A stretch of DNA of 8,455 nucleotides from an uncultured Anaerolineaceae bacterium (GCA_937967805.1 CALBTC010000450.1:1-8455), one strand, 5' to 3'. Numbered from the stretch's first letter, positions 1 to 6,649 are shown. Translations and numbers: made by a program. Notes: generated by a model not told the origin, from the sequence alone.

Positions 1-70
1 AAGTGCAAACAAAGCTGACGATTAATTCAATTCGCCACGTAAAGAGTTGACTCCAACTTAAGCTGCTGAT

Positions 71-493
71 CTAAGGCTCGGTGATGGTGAGCGACCCCAC
101 CATACCTGCCGCCGCATGACCGGGAACAACACAAACAAATGTATACGTGCCAACCGGCGGTGTCCTAAAGGCCAAGCTGGTTTTTTCGCCACCTGGCACA
201 ATGCCTGTATTGATGCCCGCCAGCGCATCGGCTTCGCTGACATTAAACGGGTCACTTCCATCCGCTGCGATAATAAAATTATGATCCAGGCTGCCTACAT
301 TCTTAAACGTCAAAGCAACTTCAGATTCAGAAGGAATCGAGGGCTTGTCCGGAGTGAACTGGAGGGTATCTAATGCTTCAATAGTTAATTGAACCGATGA
401 ACCATCTTTGGCTTGTACAACATTTCCGCCACAGGCAGCCAACAGAAGAGTTAAGCAGGAGAGAATAAGGATAAAATCTCTTTTCATAATCAT
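71..493 (-). CDS. Cupredoxin lipoprotein (plastocyanin/azurin-like, type 1 copper)
   Basis: Small exported blue-copper protein, 140 aa from the chosen start. The N-terminus has K4 R5, a hydrophobic stretch and a lipobox LLAAC with the lipid-modified Cys at residue 21, so it should sit anchored on the outer face of the membrane. The rest is one beta-rich domain. Type 1 copper ligands are visible: H71 in SLDHNF, then C121, H126 and M131 in a C-x4-H-x4-M arrangement near the C-terminus. The likely role is one-electron transfer or copper holding; the partner is not shown by sequence, but it is the last gene of an operon with a multicopper oxidase and a ZIP permease, which suggests it serves the oxidase. 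Start choice: a GTG at 505 is also in frame, but it lies inside the ribosome binding site GAGAAGGTGATC; ATG at 493 is correctly spaced behind it. Fold and export are confident, the electron partner is inference. Confidence 0.9.
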   Translation of the reverse strand: MIMKRDFILILSCLTLLLAACGGNVVQAKDGSSVQLTIEALDTLQFTPDKPSIPSESEVALTFKNVGSLDHNFIIAADGSDPFNVSEADALAGINTGIVPGGEKTSLAFRTPPVGTYTFVCVVPGHAAAGMVGSLTITEP

Positions 494-499
494 TTTGTT

Positions 500-511
500 G
501 ATCACCTTCTC
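500..511 (-). promoter_or_regulatory. Ribosome binding site of the cupredoxin gene
   Basis: On the minus strand this reads GAGAAGGTGATC, a long match to the anti-Shine-Dalgarno complement (AAGGAGGTGATC). It decides the start: the in-frame GTG at 505 is part of the site itself, so translation should begin at ATG 493, six bases past the end of the site. Confidence 0.75.
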
Positions 512-528
512 ATATCATGGGCTGATAT
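512..528 (-). repeat. Inverted repeat in the ZIP-cupredoxin gap
   Basis: ATATCA and TGATAT form a 6-bp perfect stem around a 5-base loop, just after the ZIP stop codon and directly before the cupredoxin ribosome binding site. It has no T-tract, so it is not an obvious terminator. It may be an mRNA stability or processing element that uncouples the last gene; chance is possible at this length. Confidence 0.35.
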
Positions 529-530
529 AG

Positions 531-1718
531 TTAAAATTTCACCAGGAAAGCTGTTAGATACATCACCAGGATGCCAACCGTCAGTCCGGAGAAATTTAGC
601 CAGGAAACGGCCGTTTCATTCCGTTCTTGGGCATCGTTGATAAGCAACTTTCCCACTTCCCAAATGACTTGCAATATCGCGCCTGCGCCCAGACTGAGGA
701 ACAAGGTAGCCAGGAAAGGGCTAAAAGCAAAGCCGCCGATCCAGGTACCAAGCATGGCCGGTGCGCCAGCCAGCAAAGCGAGTAAGATGAAGGTACGGAT
801 AGACGGCTGTTCTGTCCGGGTCAGCGGCGCGGCAATGCCAATGCCTTCGGTAATGTTATGCAGCGTAAAACCAACGACCAGGAATGAACCGAGGGCGGCC
901 GCACCAGTAGCAAAAGCAGCGCCAATGGCCAGCCCTTCGCCAAAATTATGCAGACCAATCCCCAGCGCGATAAAGGTGGCAATAGCTAATGGCGATCCGC
1001 CGCCCGGCCGTCGGCTGACGGCCAGTAACACGCCTAAAGCAAACAGAGTACCAAAAACGACAACCGGAACACCTTGAAAAACGCCCGGCATCTCTGCGGC
1101 AATCTCCAACGCTTCCAGCACAGTGTCCACAAATAGAAATACAAGCAAACCAATGGTCAGCGCCAGAAATGCGTTGACCCACTTACGGTCTATCCGCCGC
1201 AGGAAAGGATACCAGAGCATCCCTAGAGCCACGGGGATGACACCCACGTAAATGCCAAGCAACCCGTAGGCGATAAATGCCGCCGCGCCGGTCTGCGGCG
1301 ATTGGACAGCCACATCTACTTCGGCATCAAAGGTGACACCAGTTGCCGTCACCAGGACAATGGGTAAGGGTTCACCATCTACCCAAGGGTAGGTCAAGTC
1401 AATCGTTGCTTGCTGCAAGCGTCCAAGTGTATTATCCGGTGTAATCTCGTAGTTCCAGTAGGCATCATCTACCAATACCTGGGCAATCGTCACCGGGTCG
1501 GGACCGCCGTTTATCACGCTGAGCTGTATACGGCCGTCTTCGGGAAATAACACACGCTGCACCGTCAGCTCTTCCAATGGAGGAAACGCCCCGGTAAAAA
1601 AAGCGAGCGGATTCAGGAGGAAAAATAAAGCAACGAGGGCAATGAGTAACGCGAGAGGGAAAAGGGCTAAAGCCCACTTGGGCACTTTACTGGTTAAAGG
1701 GGATGCTGTTTTCTCCAT
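531..1718 (-). CDS. ZIP-family divalent metal permease with extracytoplasmic N-terminal domain
   Basis: 395 aa. The C-terminal half (about 145-395) is a ZIP transporter with two signature helices: HNFGEG (H257, N258, E261) and HNITEG (H287, N288, E291), the usual binuclear transport site for Zn, Fe or Mn. Ahead of it there is one hydrophobic helix (about 15-37), then about 100 residues (45-140) of alternating beta-type sequence that should lie outside the membrane; ordinary ZupT proteins of about 260-310 aa lack this domain. ATG at 1718 follows a strong site (TAGGAGA) that begins with the stop codon of the upstream multicopper oxidase, leaving a 12-base gap, so the two are co-transcribed and probably translationally coupled. 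ZIP members normally import metal toward the cytoplasm. Which metal cannot be read from the sequence; the upstream MntR-like regulator hints at Mn or Fe. Confidence 0.9.
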   Translation of the reverse strand: MEKTASPLTSKVPKWALALFPLALLIALVALFFLLNPLAFFTGAFPPLEELTVQRVLFPEDGRIQLSVINGGPDPVTIAQVLVDDAYWNYEITPDNTLGRLQQATIDLTYPWVDGEPLPIVLVTATGVTFDAEVDVAVQSPQTGAAAFIAYGLLGIYVGVIPVALGMLWYPFLRRIDRKWVNAFLALTIGLLVFLFVDTVLEALEIAAEMPGVFQGVPVVVFGTLFALGVLLAVSRRPGGGSPLAIATFIALGIGLHNFGEGLAIGAAFATGAAALGSFLVVGFTLHNITEGIGIAAPLTRTEQPSIRTFILLALLAGAPAMLGTWIGGFAFSPFLATLFLSLGAGAILQVIWEVGKLLINDAQERNETAVSWLNFSGLTVGILVMYLTAFLVKF

Positions 1719-1726
1719 GATAATCG

Positions 1727-1733
1727 TCTCCTA
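1727..1733 (-). promoter_or_regulatory. Stop codon/ribosome binding site overlap (oxidase to ZIP)
   Basis: On the minus strand TAGGAGA combines the TAG stop of the oxidase with the Shine-Dalgarno core of the ZIP gene, with 8 bases between it and ATG 1718. A terminating ribosome is placed exactly at the next initiation site, which favours coupled translation. Confidence 0.7.
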
Positions 1734-2885
1734 GGCTCTTACATCAAAAAAGCTCATCCAGCCCAACTCGGCGAACTCACTCTGATGGGCATGAAACATG
1801 TAAAGTCCCGGTTCAAAATTGGCAAAAGAAAACTCCAAAATGCCACGCTGTGCCTGGCATTGCATAATGGTATCCACCGTTTTTAACGTTGGTTTAAGCG
1901 TCGTACCATGATCATAGTAATCGAAAAAATTGGCATGGATGTGAATCGAATTGATGGGATCAAACTCGGTCGCGTTTATCAGGTATAAACGCTGGCGCTG
2001 ATTGCGTTGAATGGGAATGGGGGATGCCATACCATAACCAAAGGCGATGGAATTGGCTGCATATACCTCATTATCCCCATCAAAGTTCGTATCAAAACCA
2101 TTCATGACAATGACCATTTCGTTGATGGCTTCATTTTCGGGATATTGATGGTTGCGTGTCTTGGCAATCTCTTGTTCTTCCCCACCGTACTTTTCAGGAT
2201 CAGGGTCAATGATGAACGCGCCATATAACCCTTTGTGAATGTGGCGTTTGAGAGGGACAGCATGGCAATGATAGAGATGACAACCAAATGGATTGGCTTC
2301 AAATTCATAGGTGAAGCTTTCACCTGTATTGATCATGCCGCGCCCCACACCGGGGATGCCGTCCATGAAGGCGGAATGTATGCCATGAAAATGAATCGTA
2401 TGCGGGTGTGATCCTGCATTGATAAAGTGTAAGCGCAGCAATTCACCTTCTACACAACGCAAGGTCGGGCCAGGACATTGCCCCACGACTCGATTTGCGC
2501 GTTTGGAGGCGGCACTGGTCTCACTGCCATAGACCCAACCCGGAAAGTAGATACCAGGAGCAATCTCAAATTCCTTATCAATGGCTACGAAATTCCATTC
2601 ACGCACGATACGGCCGTTTTCTTCCTTCACCTCGCCATAATCAAAATCAGTTAAAATCTCATGCGGATGGAAACCGTTGGCTTCATGATCAACCTGCCCC
2701 ACGACACCTGCGCCCCCGTGATCATGTGTTACATCGCTGCCACCTTCTTGAAAAGGAGGCAGCGCATTGGCACTGGTTGGTTTTGTCAAAGCCCGCAGCC
2801 CGGTTATACTGGCCAGCCCGGCCACACCGATGCTGCCGACTCGCAGAAAATCACGCCGCGAAACCCCTTTTTTGTCTTCATCCAT
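1731..2885 (-). CDS. Tat-exported two-domain multicopper oxidase
   Basis: 384 aa copper oxidase coupling one-electron oxidation of a substrate to reduction of O2 (or a related acceptor) outside the cytoplasm. The N-terminus has a twin-arginine signal (SRRDFLRVG, R10 R11) followed by a hydrophobic segment ending near residue 41. A His-rich linker follows (H54, H56, H67, H73, H75). Two cupredoxin domains then carry four HxH pairs: H165/H167, H206/H208, H315/H317 and H365/H367, the eight His of a trinuclear cluster. Type 1 ligands H162, C207 and H215 sit in domain 1, with L220 where a Met axial ligand could be; domain 2 has no type 1 Cys. That matches the two-domain class with the blue site in domain 1 (type C), relatives of both laccases and NirK nitrite reductases. 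The HCH motif and full HxH set argue for oxidase over nitrite reductase. It lies between a metal-responsive regulator and a ZIP permease. Substrate (Fe(II), Mn(II), Cu(I), phenol) is unknown. Confidence 0.9.
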   Translation of the reverse strand: MDEDKKGVSRRDFLRVGSIGVAGLASITGLRALTKPTSANALPPFQEGGSDVTHDHGGAGVVGQVDHEANGFHPHEILTDFDYGEVKEENGRIVREWNFVAIDKEFEIAPGIYFPGWVYGSETSAASKRANRVVGQCPGPTLRCVEGELLRLHFINAGSHPHTIHFHGIHSAFMDGIPGVGRGMINTGESFTYEFEANPFGCHLYHCHAVPLKRHIHKGLYGAFIIDPDPEKYGGEEQEIAKTRNHQYPENEAINEMVIVMNGFDTNFDGDNEVYAANSIAFGYGMASPIPIQRNQRQRLYLINATEFDPINSIHIHANFFDYYDHGTTLKPTLKTVDTIMQCQAQRGILEFSFANFEPGLYMFHAHQSEFAELGWMSFFDVRA

Positions 2886-2892
2886 CGTCTAA

Positions 2893-2899
2893 TCTCCTA
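2893..2899 (-). promoter_or_regulatory. Stop codon/ribosome binding site overlap (regulator to oxidase)
   Basis: On the minus strand TAGGAGA again joins the TAG stop of the upstream gene to the Shine-Dalgarno core of the next, 7 bases before ATG 2885. It is the same heptamer and design as at 1727-1733. Confidence 0.7.
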
Positions 2900-3571
2900 A
2901 TGCTTTTTTATATGTACAGTGGCAGCAGCTTTATAGCCGACGACAATAGTTTCGTTATTCACTTGCGCCGTAATAGGCCCATCAAATGGGGCTACATTTG
3001 TTACCTGTATTCTTGTGCCCGGCACCAAGCCCAATTGATCCAGGTAGCGCAATAATTCACTGTTGGTATCATCCTCTATACGCGACACAATCCCGCCATC
3101 ACCCTTTGCCAAATGCGTCAACGGTTGACAAGCCACCTTAATCATCGTGCCATCTCTAGCGGGTATGGGCTTCCCGTGCGGGTCAAATTGAGGGTGATCC
3201 AGGAGAGCCGCAATCCGTTCCGCAAACTTTTCGCTGATAACATGCTCTAAAGCATCAGCTTCTTCATGCACTTCATCCCAACCGAAACCCAATTCCTGGG
3301 TAAGGTATAACTCAAGCAGCCTGTGATGGCGCAGCATTTCCAGCGCGACAGCCAACCCTTCTTCTGTCAACGTAACACCATAATGCTTGCGGTAATGAAC
3401 CAGATCGCGAGTATATAGGCGTTTTATCATGTTGGTTACAGAGGCTGGCCTCACCTGGCATGCTTCAGCTAGGCGTGATGTACTCACTGGACTTTCACTT
3501 TGTTCCAGTAAATAAATCGTTTTCAGATAGTCTTCTACCGCCTGTTGATTCAAACTGCTGCTCCAGGACAT
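2897..3571 (-). CDS. DtxR/MntR-family metal-dependent transcriptional repressor
   Basis: 224 aa, three-part DtxR architecture: N-terminal winged helix (about 10-70), helical dimerisation and metal-binding domain (about 75-145), and a C-terminal FeoA/SH3-like domain (about 148-222). Aligned by eye with DtxR, the ancillary site H79/E83/H98 corresponds to H83, E87 and H102. The primary site M10/C102/E105/H106 corresponds to D14, D106, E109 and H110. Asp in place of Met at the first position is the MntR pattern (D8), pointing to Mn(II) as possible co-repressor. It should bind the palindrome at 3616-3635 in its own promoter and so control itself, the oxidase, the ZIP permease and the cupredoxin. 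Start uncertain: ATG 3571 has no clear ribosome binding site, whereas TTG at 3553 has GGAG 7 bases upstream and would put the first metal Asp at residue 8, as in MntR (218 aa product). Family sure, metal inferred. Confidence 0.9.
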   Translation of the reverse strand: MSWSSSLNQQAVEDYLKTIYLLEQSESPVSTSRLAEACQVRPASVTNMIKRLYTRDLVHYRKHYGVTLTEEGLAVALEMLRHHRLLELYLTQELGFGWDEVHEEADALEHVISEKFAERIAALLDHPQFDPHGKPIPARDGTMIKVACQPLTHLAKGDGGIVSRIEDDTNSELLRYLDQLGLVPGTRIQVTNVAPFDGPITAQVNNETIVVGYKAAATVHIKKH

Positions 3572-3615
3572 TGATTTGATTCACAAAAATAACTCAGTAC
3601 ATAAGATAAAATTAT

Positions 3616-3635
3616 ATTTTAGATGCAACTAAAAT
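3616..3635. promoter_or_regulatory. Palindromic operator, likely DtxR/MntR box
   Basis: ATTTTAG and CTAAAAT are perfect 7-base arms around ATGCAA (20 bp); apart from the central A/A pair the whole sequence is self-complementary. It lies immediately after and touches the -10 element of the promoter that serves the DtxR-family gene. Position and TTAG/CTAA half-site style fit DtxR-family boxes, although the canonical GG/CC of iron boxes is absent. A 10-bp direct repeat (TAAAATTATA at 3607-3616 and 3630-3639) brackets it. Confidence 0.65.
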
Positions 3636-3661
3636 TATAGTCGTAAAAAAACAACTGTCAA
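3634..3661 (-). promoter_or_regulatory. Consensus sigma70-type promoter of the regulator-oxidase-ZIP-cupredoxin operon
   Basis: Minus strand: TTGACA (3661-3656), 16-base spacer, TATAAT (3639-3634), both hexamers exact. Expected transcript start is near 3627, inside the palindromic operator. A second exact TATAAT occurs at 3616-3611 within the copied 10-mer, with no equally good -35. Confidence 0.8.
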
Positions 3662-3663
3662 GA

Positions 3664-3796
3664 TTAGACATTCCGCATTCGTATAACGGCCGTTTCCGCA
3701 TCGTGGCGCAGGCAAAAGGTGGCGATCTCAACATCACCTTCCGCTGGTGGGCGAGTGCCATTGGTTATTTGAACTGCTTGTGGAGTACAACAAGGA
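3664..3796 (-). pseudogene. Possible C-terminal gene remnant between the two operons
   Basis: The stretch from about 3670 to 3780 is richer in G+C than its AT-rich flanks and carries one ACGGCCGT octamer. On the minus strand a frame runs open into it and ends with TAA at 3666-3664; it contains segments such as GDVEIATFCLRHDAETAV and puts the octamer in the same T-A-V reading frame as in five intact genes here. The frame would begin inside the terminator, so no full gene can exist. A plus-strand frame in the same codon phase is also open, so direction is not certain. It could equally be plain spacer sequence. Confidence 0.2.
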
Positions 3797-3831
3797 AAAA
3801 GCAGCTTGGAAACAAATCCCAAGCTGCTTTT
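3792..3831 (-). terminator. Rho-independent terminator of the csoR-copZ-copA operon
   Basis: A perfect 13-bp stem (3797-3809 with 3819-3831) closes a 9-base loop 22 bases past the copA stop codon. On the minus strand it is followed by TTTTTCCTTG, giving a T-rich tail. The plus-strand tail (TTTTGG) is weaker, so any bidirectional activity would be partial. It separates the copper operon from the promoter of the downstream regulator operon. Confidence 0.85.
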
Positions 3832-3853
3832 GGTTTGAATTAAACTAACTTGA

Positions 3854-6361
3854 TCATTTCAACTTTACGCGCTTTAAACGCAGAGAGTTGGTTACCACGC
3901 TGATGCTGGAAAAAGCCATTGCGCCTGCGGCCAAAATCGGGTTTAGCTGCCTCAAGAAGTCAGGCGCCCACGCGATTGGTGCTAGTACACCAGCGGCAAC
4001 CGGAATCAAAATTGTGTTGTAGCCAAAAGCCCACCCCAGATTTTCTTTGATGTTACGCATGGTGGCTTTGGACAGGGCAATTGCCTGTGGGACGCTGCGT
4101 AAATCGCCGCGCATCAGGGTCACATCGGCCGCTTCCATAGCCACGTCGGTACCCGTGCCGATGGCAATGCCTACATCAGCTTGCGCTAGGGCCGGGGCGT
4201 CGTTGATGCCGTCGCCGACCATAGCCACTTTGTAGCCTTCCTCTTGCAGTCGGGCGACGTAGCTGGCCTTGTCACCGGGCAGCACTTCGGCAAGGACGCG
4301 ATCAATGCCCACTTCCTTGGCGATGGCTTCGGCCGTTGCCTGGTTATCCCCCGTCATCATGACTACCGTTAAGCCCAGCTTGTGCAAGTCTGCTACGGCC
4401 TCCTGGGAACCTTCTTTAATGGTATCAGCCACGCCGATAATGGCGCTGGCCTGGCCATCTACCGACAGCCACATGGCTGTTTTGGCTTCATTTTGTAGCT
4501 GCTCCGCTTTGGGTTCCAGGCCATTCAGGTTGACCTGTTCCCGCTTCATCAGGCGTAAATTGCCGATGAGAACGTGACGGCCGTCTACATCTGCCGCGAT
4601 GCCATGCCCCGTGATGCCTTCAAAATTGACCGGTTCGCTCAGTAACAGCCCTTTTTCCTGAGCAGAACGTACAATGGATTCACCCAGGGGATGCTCTGAG
4701 CCGCGTTCAGCCGAGGCCGCCAGCTGAAGAAAGTAATCTTTGGCCGGTAATTGGTGCTCGGTATTCGCCGAACCGTTTACTGATACCTGGTTACTAACAA
4801 TCACATCGGTTACAGAGGGTTCGCCACGGGTGAGAGTCCCTGTTTTGTCTAAAACAATGGCGGTTAGCTTGTGTGCCTGTTCCAGAGCGGCGCTGTTTTT
4901 GAACAAGATGCCATTTTCAGCCCCTTTGCCTACGCCAACCATGATTGAGGTGGGCGTAGCCAAGCCCATGGCACACGGGCAGGCAATAACGAGAACGGCC
5001 GTTAACCGAATCAAGGCCGGTACAAATTCCCCACCAACTGCCCACCAGATAGCCAACGTCGCCAGGGCAATGACAATCACCGCCGGAACAAAGTAGGCCG
5101 AAATCTGGTCAACTAATCGCTGGATGGGGGCTTTACTGCCTTGCGCCTGCTCCACCAGCTTAATAATTTGGGACAAGGCCGTTTCTTTACCCACTTTGGT
5201 GGCTTCAAATTTCAGGCGGCCTTGCTTGTTGATAGTGGCGCCAATGACTTCATCGCCAACGGTTTTATCTACCGGCAAGCTCTCGCCGGTGATCATGCTT
5301 TCGTCCATGGCTGAGTGGCCTTCGATGATCACCCCATCTACCGGCACTTTTTCGCCGGGACGTACAATCACCACGTCACCTTGAACCACTTCGGCGATGG
5401 GTACATCAACTTCTTCGCCATTGCGGACGATGCGGGCGGTTTTGGGCTGCAAGCCCATCAGCTTTTTAATCGCTTCGCTGGTTTGCCCTTTGGCCCGCAC
5501 CTCTAGCAGCTTGCCCAGGACAATGAGGGTGATGATGGCTGCGGCCGTTTCGTAATAAACATGCGTACCAAACAGCTCATTGCCAAAGGTGGTGGCAATA
5601 AGCACCACCGTGCTGTAGGCATAAGCCACTGTCGTACCCATCGCTACCAACACATCCATATTAGCACTGCCGTTGCGTATGGCTTTGTAAGCACCTGTAT
5701 AATAATCCCAGCCTACGTAAAATTGAACGGGAGTGCCTAGGGCGAGAAAAATCCAGTTCACCCAGGTTTCATGTGACCACATGCCCAACAGGTTAAAATC
5801 TCGGGCCATTGTCCAGATTACCAACGGAATGGTGAAGATGGCCCCAACGATCAGGCGCTGCCACTGGTGCTGAAGCTCGGCGGCACGCGCCGCTGCTTCA
5901 GCATCCTCTAGCTCGTCTTCGGAATCGGTTTTGACAACATCGTAGCCCGCGTTACGCACAGCGGCGATGAGAATATCTTTGTCTGTAGCCCCCGGTGCGT
6001 AGGAAACGGTTGCCCGTTCGCTGGCAAAATTAACGGAAGCATCAATAACGCCATCCACCTTTTTCAGACTGCGCTCGATGGTGTTGGCGCAGTTGGCGCA
6101 GGTCATGCCAATCAGGGGCAGTTCGACAGTGGCAGTAGGAATTTGATACCCTGCCTTTTTCACGCGGTTGATAACATCCGTTGTTACATTCTGGATAGTG
6201 TTGACGGCTGGATCATAGGTGACGGTCACTTTTTCACTAGCAAAATTAACCACTGAGTCTGTAACCCCTTCTACTTTTTTACTATTACGCTCTACCGAGG
6301 CGACACAGTTGGCACAGGTCATGCCAATGACCGGAAGCGTGATTTGCTTTAATTCTGACAT
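3854..6361 (-). CDS. copA: CopA-type Cu(I)-exporting P1B-ATPase
   Basis: ATP-driven pump moving Cu(I) out of the cytoplasm; 835 aa from the chosen start, normal for a two-HMA CopA. Two N-terminal HMA domains each carry GMTCANC (Cys 16/19 and 88/91). Then follow the actuator TGES (358-361), transmembrane CPC (461-463), phosphorylation DKTGT (Asp 505), the nucleotide-domain HP pair (His 557), TGD (670-672) and hinge GDGIND (716-721). YN (781-782) and MAFSS (815-819) in the last helices complete the P1B-1 set for Cu(I). Start: ATG 6361 has GGAGAA six bases upstream. An in-frame ATG at 6424 would add 21 residues, but that stretch is occupied by two stem-loops and reads unlike an HMA leader. It is the last gene of the csoR operon and probably also feeds copper to the exported oxidase and cupredoxin of the next operon. 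Confidence 0.95.
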   Translation of the reverse strand: MSELKQITLPVIGMTCANCVASVERNSKKVEGVTDSVVNFASEKVTVTYDPAVNTIQNVTTDVINRVKKAGYQIPTATVELPLIGMTCANCANTIERSLKKVDGVIDASVNFASERATVSYAPGATDKDILIAAVRNAGYDVVKTDSEDELEDAEAAARAAELQHQWQRLIVGAIFTIPLVIWTMARDFNLLGMWSHETWVNWIFLALGTPVQFYVGWDYYTGAYKAIRNGSANMDVLVAMGTTVAYAYSTVVLIATTFGNELFGTHVYYETAAAIITLIVLGKLLEVRAKGQTSEAIKKLMGLQPKTARIVRNGEEVDVPIAEVVQGDVVIVRPGEKVPVDGVIIEGHSAMDESMITGESLPVDKTVGDEVIGATINKQGRLKFEATKVGKETALSQIIKLVEQAQGSKAPIQRLVDQISAYFVPAVIVIALATLAIWWAVGGEFVPALIRLTAVLVIACPCAMGLATPTSIMVGVGKGAENGILFKNSAALEQAHKLTAIVLDKTGTLTRGEPSVTDVIVSNQVSVNGSANTEHQLPAKDYFLQLAASAERGSEHPLGESIVRSAQEKGLLLSEPVNFEGITGHGIAADVDGRHVLIGNLRLMKREQVNLNGLEPKAEQLQNEAKTAMWLSVDGQASAIIGVADTIKEGSQEAVADLHKLGLTVVMMTGDNQATAEAIAKEVGIDRVLAEVLPGDKASYVARLQEEGYKVAMVGDGINDAPALAQADVGIAIGTGTDVAMEAADVTLMRGDLRSVPQAIALSKATMRNIKENLGWAFGYNTILIPVAAGVLAPIAWAPDFLRQLNPILAAGAMAFSSISVVTNSLRLKRVKLK

Positions 6362-6364
6362 CTT

Positions 6365-6379
6365 GTTCTCCATGAGAAC
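6365..6379 (-). promoter_or_regulatory. Hairpin sequestering the copA ribosome binding site
   Basis: On the mRNA GTTCTC pairs with GAGAAC around a 3-base loop; the right arm holds most of the GGAGAA Shine-Dalgarno of copA. Folding would limit initiation at ATG 6361 unless opened, for example by ribosomes arriving from copZ. Confidence 0.5.
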
Positions 6380-6381
6380 CA

Positions 6382-6420
6382 GGCCTAAGCGATGGGCTAT
6401 TTTGCCCATTTGCTTAGACC
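6382..6420 (-). promoter_or_regulatory. Strong intercistronic stem-loop between copZ and copA
   Basis: On the mRNA GGUCUAAGC pairs with GCUUAGGCC (one G-U pair), then after a small AA/C internal loop AUGGGC pairs with GCCCAU around a 6-base loop: 15 pairs in all. No T-tract follows, so it is not a standard terminator. It may be an mRNA processing or stability element that sets copZ and copA levels differently. Confidence 0.65.
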
Positions 6421-6427
6421 CCATTCC

Positions 6428-6649
6428 CTAGCTGATTTGAATGAGTCCTTCAGGAGGGTAGTTGATTTCCTGCAAGGTGGCCTGGATTTTTTCCCAGGTG
6501 GCAGGCTCTTGCCACGCCACGGTGACTTGTTTGCTGTCTTCCACAGCTTTGACGCTGGTCACACCTGCCAATTCACCCACTTCCATTTCAATGGTGTGGG
6601 TGCAGTGGCCACCGCTAATGTTGGGAACTATAAATGTTTTGTTTGTCAT
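6428..6649 (-). CDS. copZ: CopZ-like HMA-domain copper chaperone with altered metal site
   Basis: 73-aa single HMA domain, the size of CopZ chaperones that carry Cu(I) to CopA in the cytoplasm. The usual CxxC is not intact: the sequence reads S12-G13-G14-H15-C16, with Gly13 (codon GGT) where the first Cys is expected and C16 as the second. The closing INYPP segment (62-66) matches the usual loop near the metal site, and the beta-alpha-beta-beta-alpha-beta pattern is otherwise kept. H15 and H18 flank the remaining Cys. Start: ATG 6649 follows AAGGTG at good spacing; an in-frame ATG at 6697 would overlap csoR and add 16 polar residues, so it is rejected. It lies 25 bases after csoR and 66 before copA. 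It may bind Cu(I) weakly, act through one Cys plus His, or the Gly may be a sequence error. Confidence 0.85.
   Translation of the reverse strand: MTNKTFIVPNISGGHCTHTIEMEVGELAGVTSVKAVEDSKQVTVAWQEPATWEKIQATLQEINYPPEGLIQIS

Noticed and set aside
44..59. Short hairpin AGTTG/CAACT as terminator of the cupredoxin operon
   Set aside because: Only a 5-bp stem and no T-tract; chance level.
895..902. GCGGCCGC as another member of the octamer family
   Set aside because: It shares only the CGGCCG core and has G/C, not A/T, at the ends, so it was not counted among the nine.
571..1077. 168-residue plus-strand frame opposite the ZIP gene
   Set aside because: It lies wholly antisense to a gene with clear ZIP motifs, has low-complexity Pro/Ala/Ser composition and no recognisable domain.
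1731..2885. Copper nitrite reductase (NirK) as identity of the oxidase
   Set aside because: HCH with four HxH pairs forms a trinuclear cluster; NirK has a single type 2 copper and reads HCA/HCAP at this motif.
2495..3055. 186-residue plus-strand frame across the oxidase-regulator junction
   Set aside because: It is antisense to the two genes with confirmed motifs and their ribosome binding site, and its Trp/His/Arg-rich composition is not protein-like.
6362..6424. Longer copA start at ATG 6424
   Set aside because: It lies directly after the copZ stop with no spaced ribosome site; the extra 21 residues are encoded by two stem-loops, and ATG 6361 has a good site. Kept only as a possible leader.
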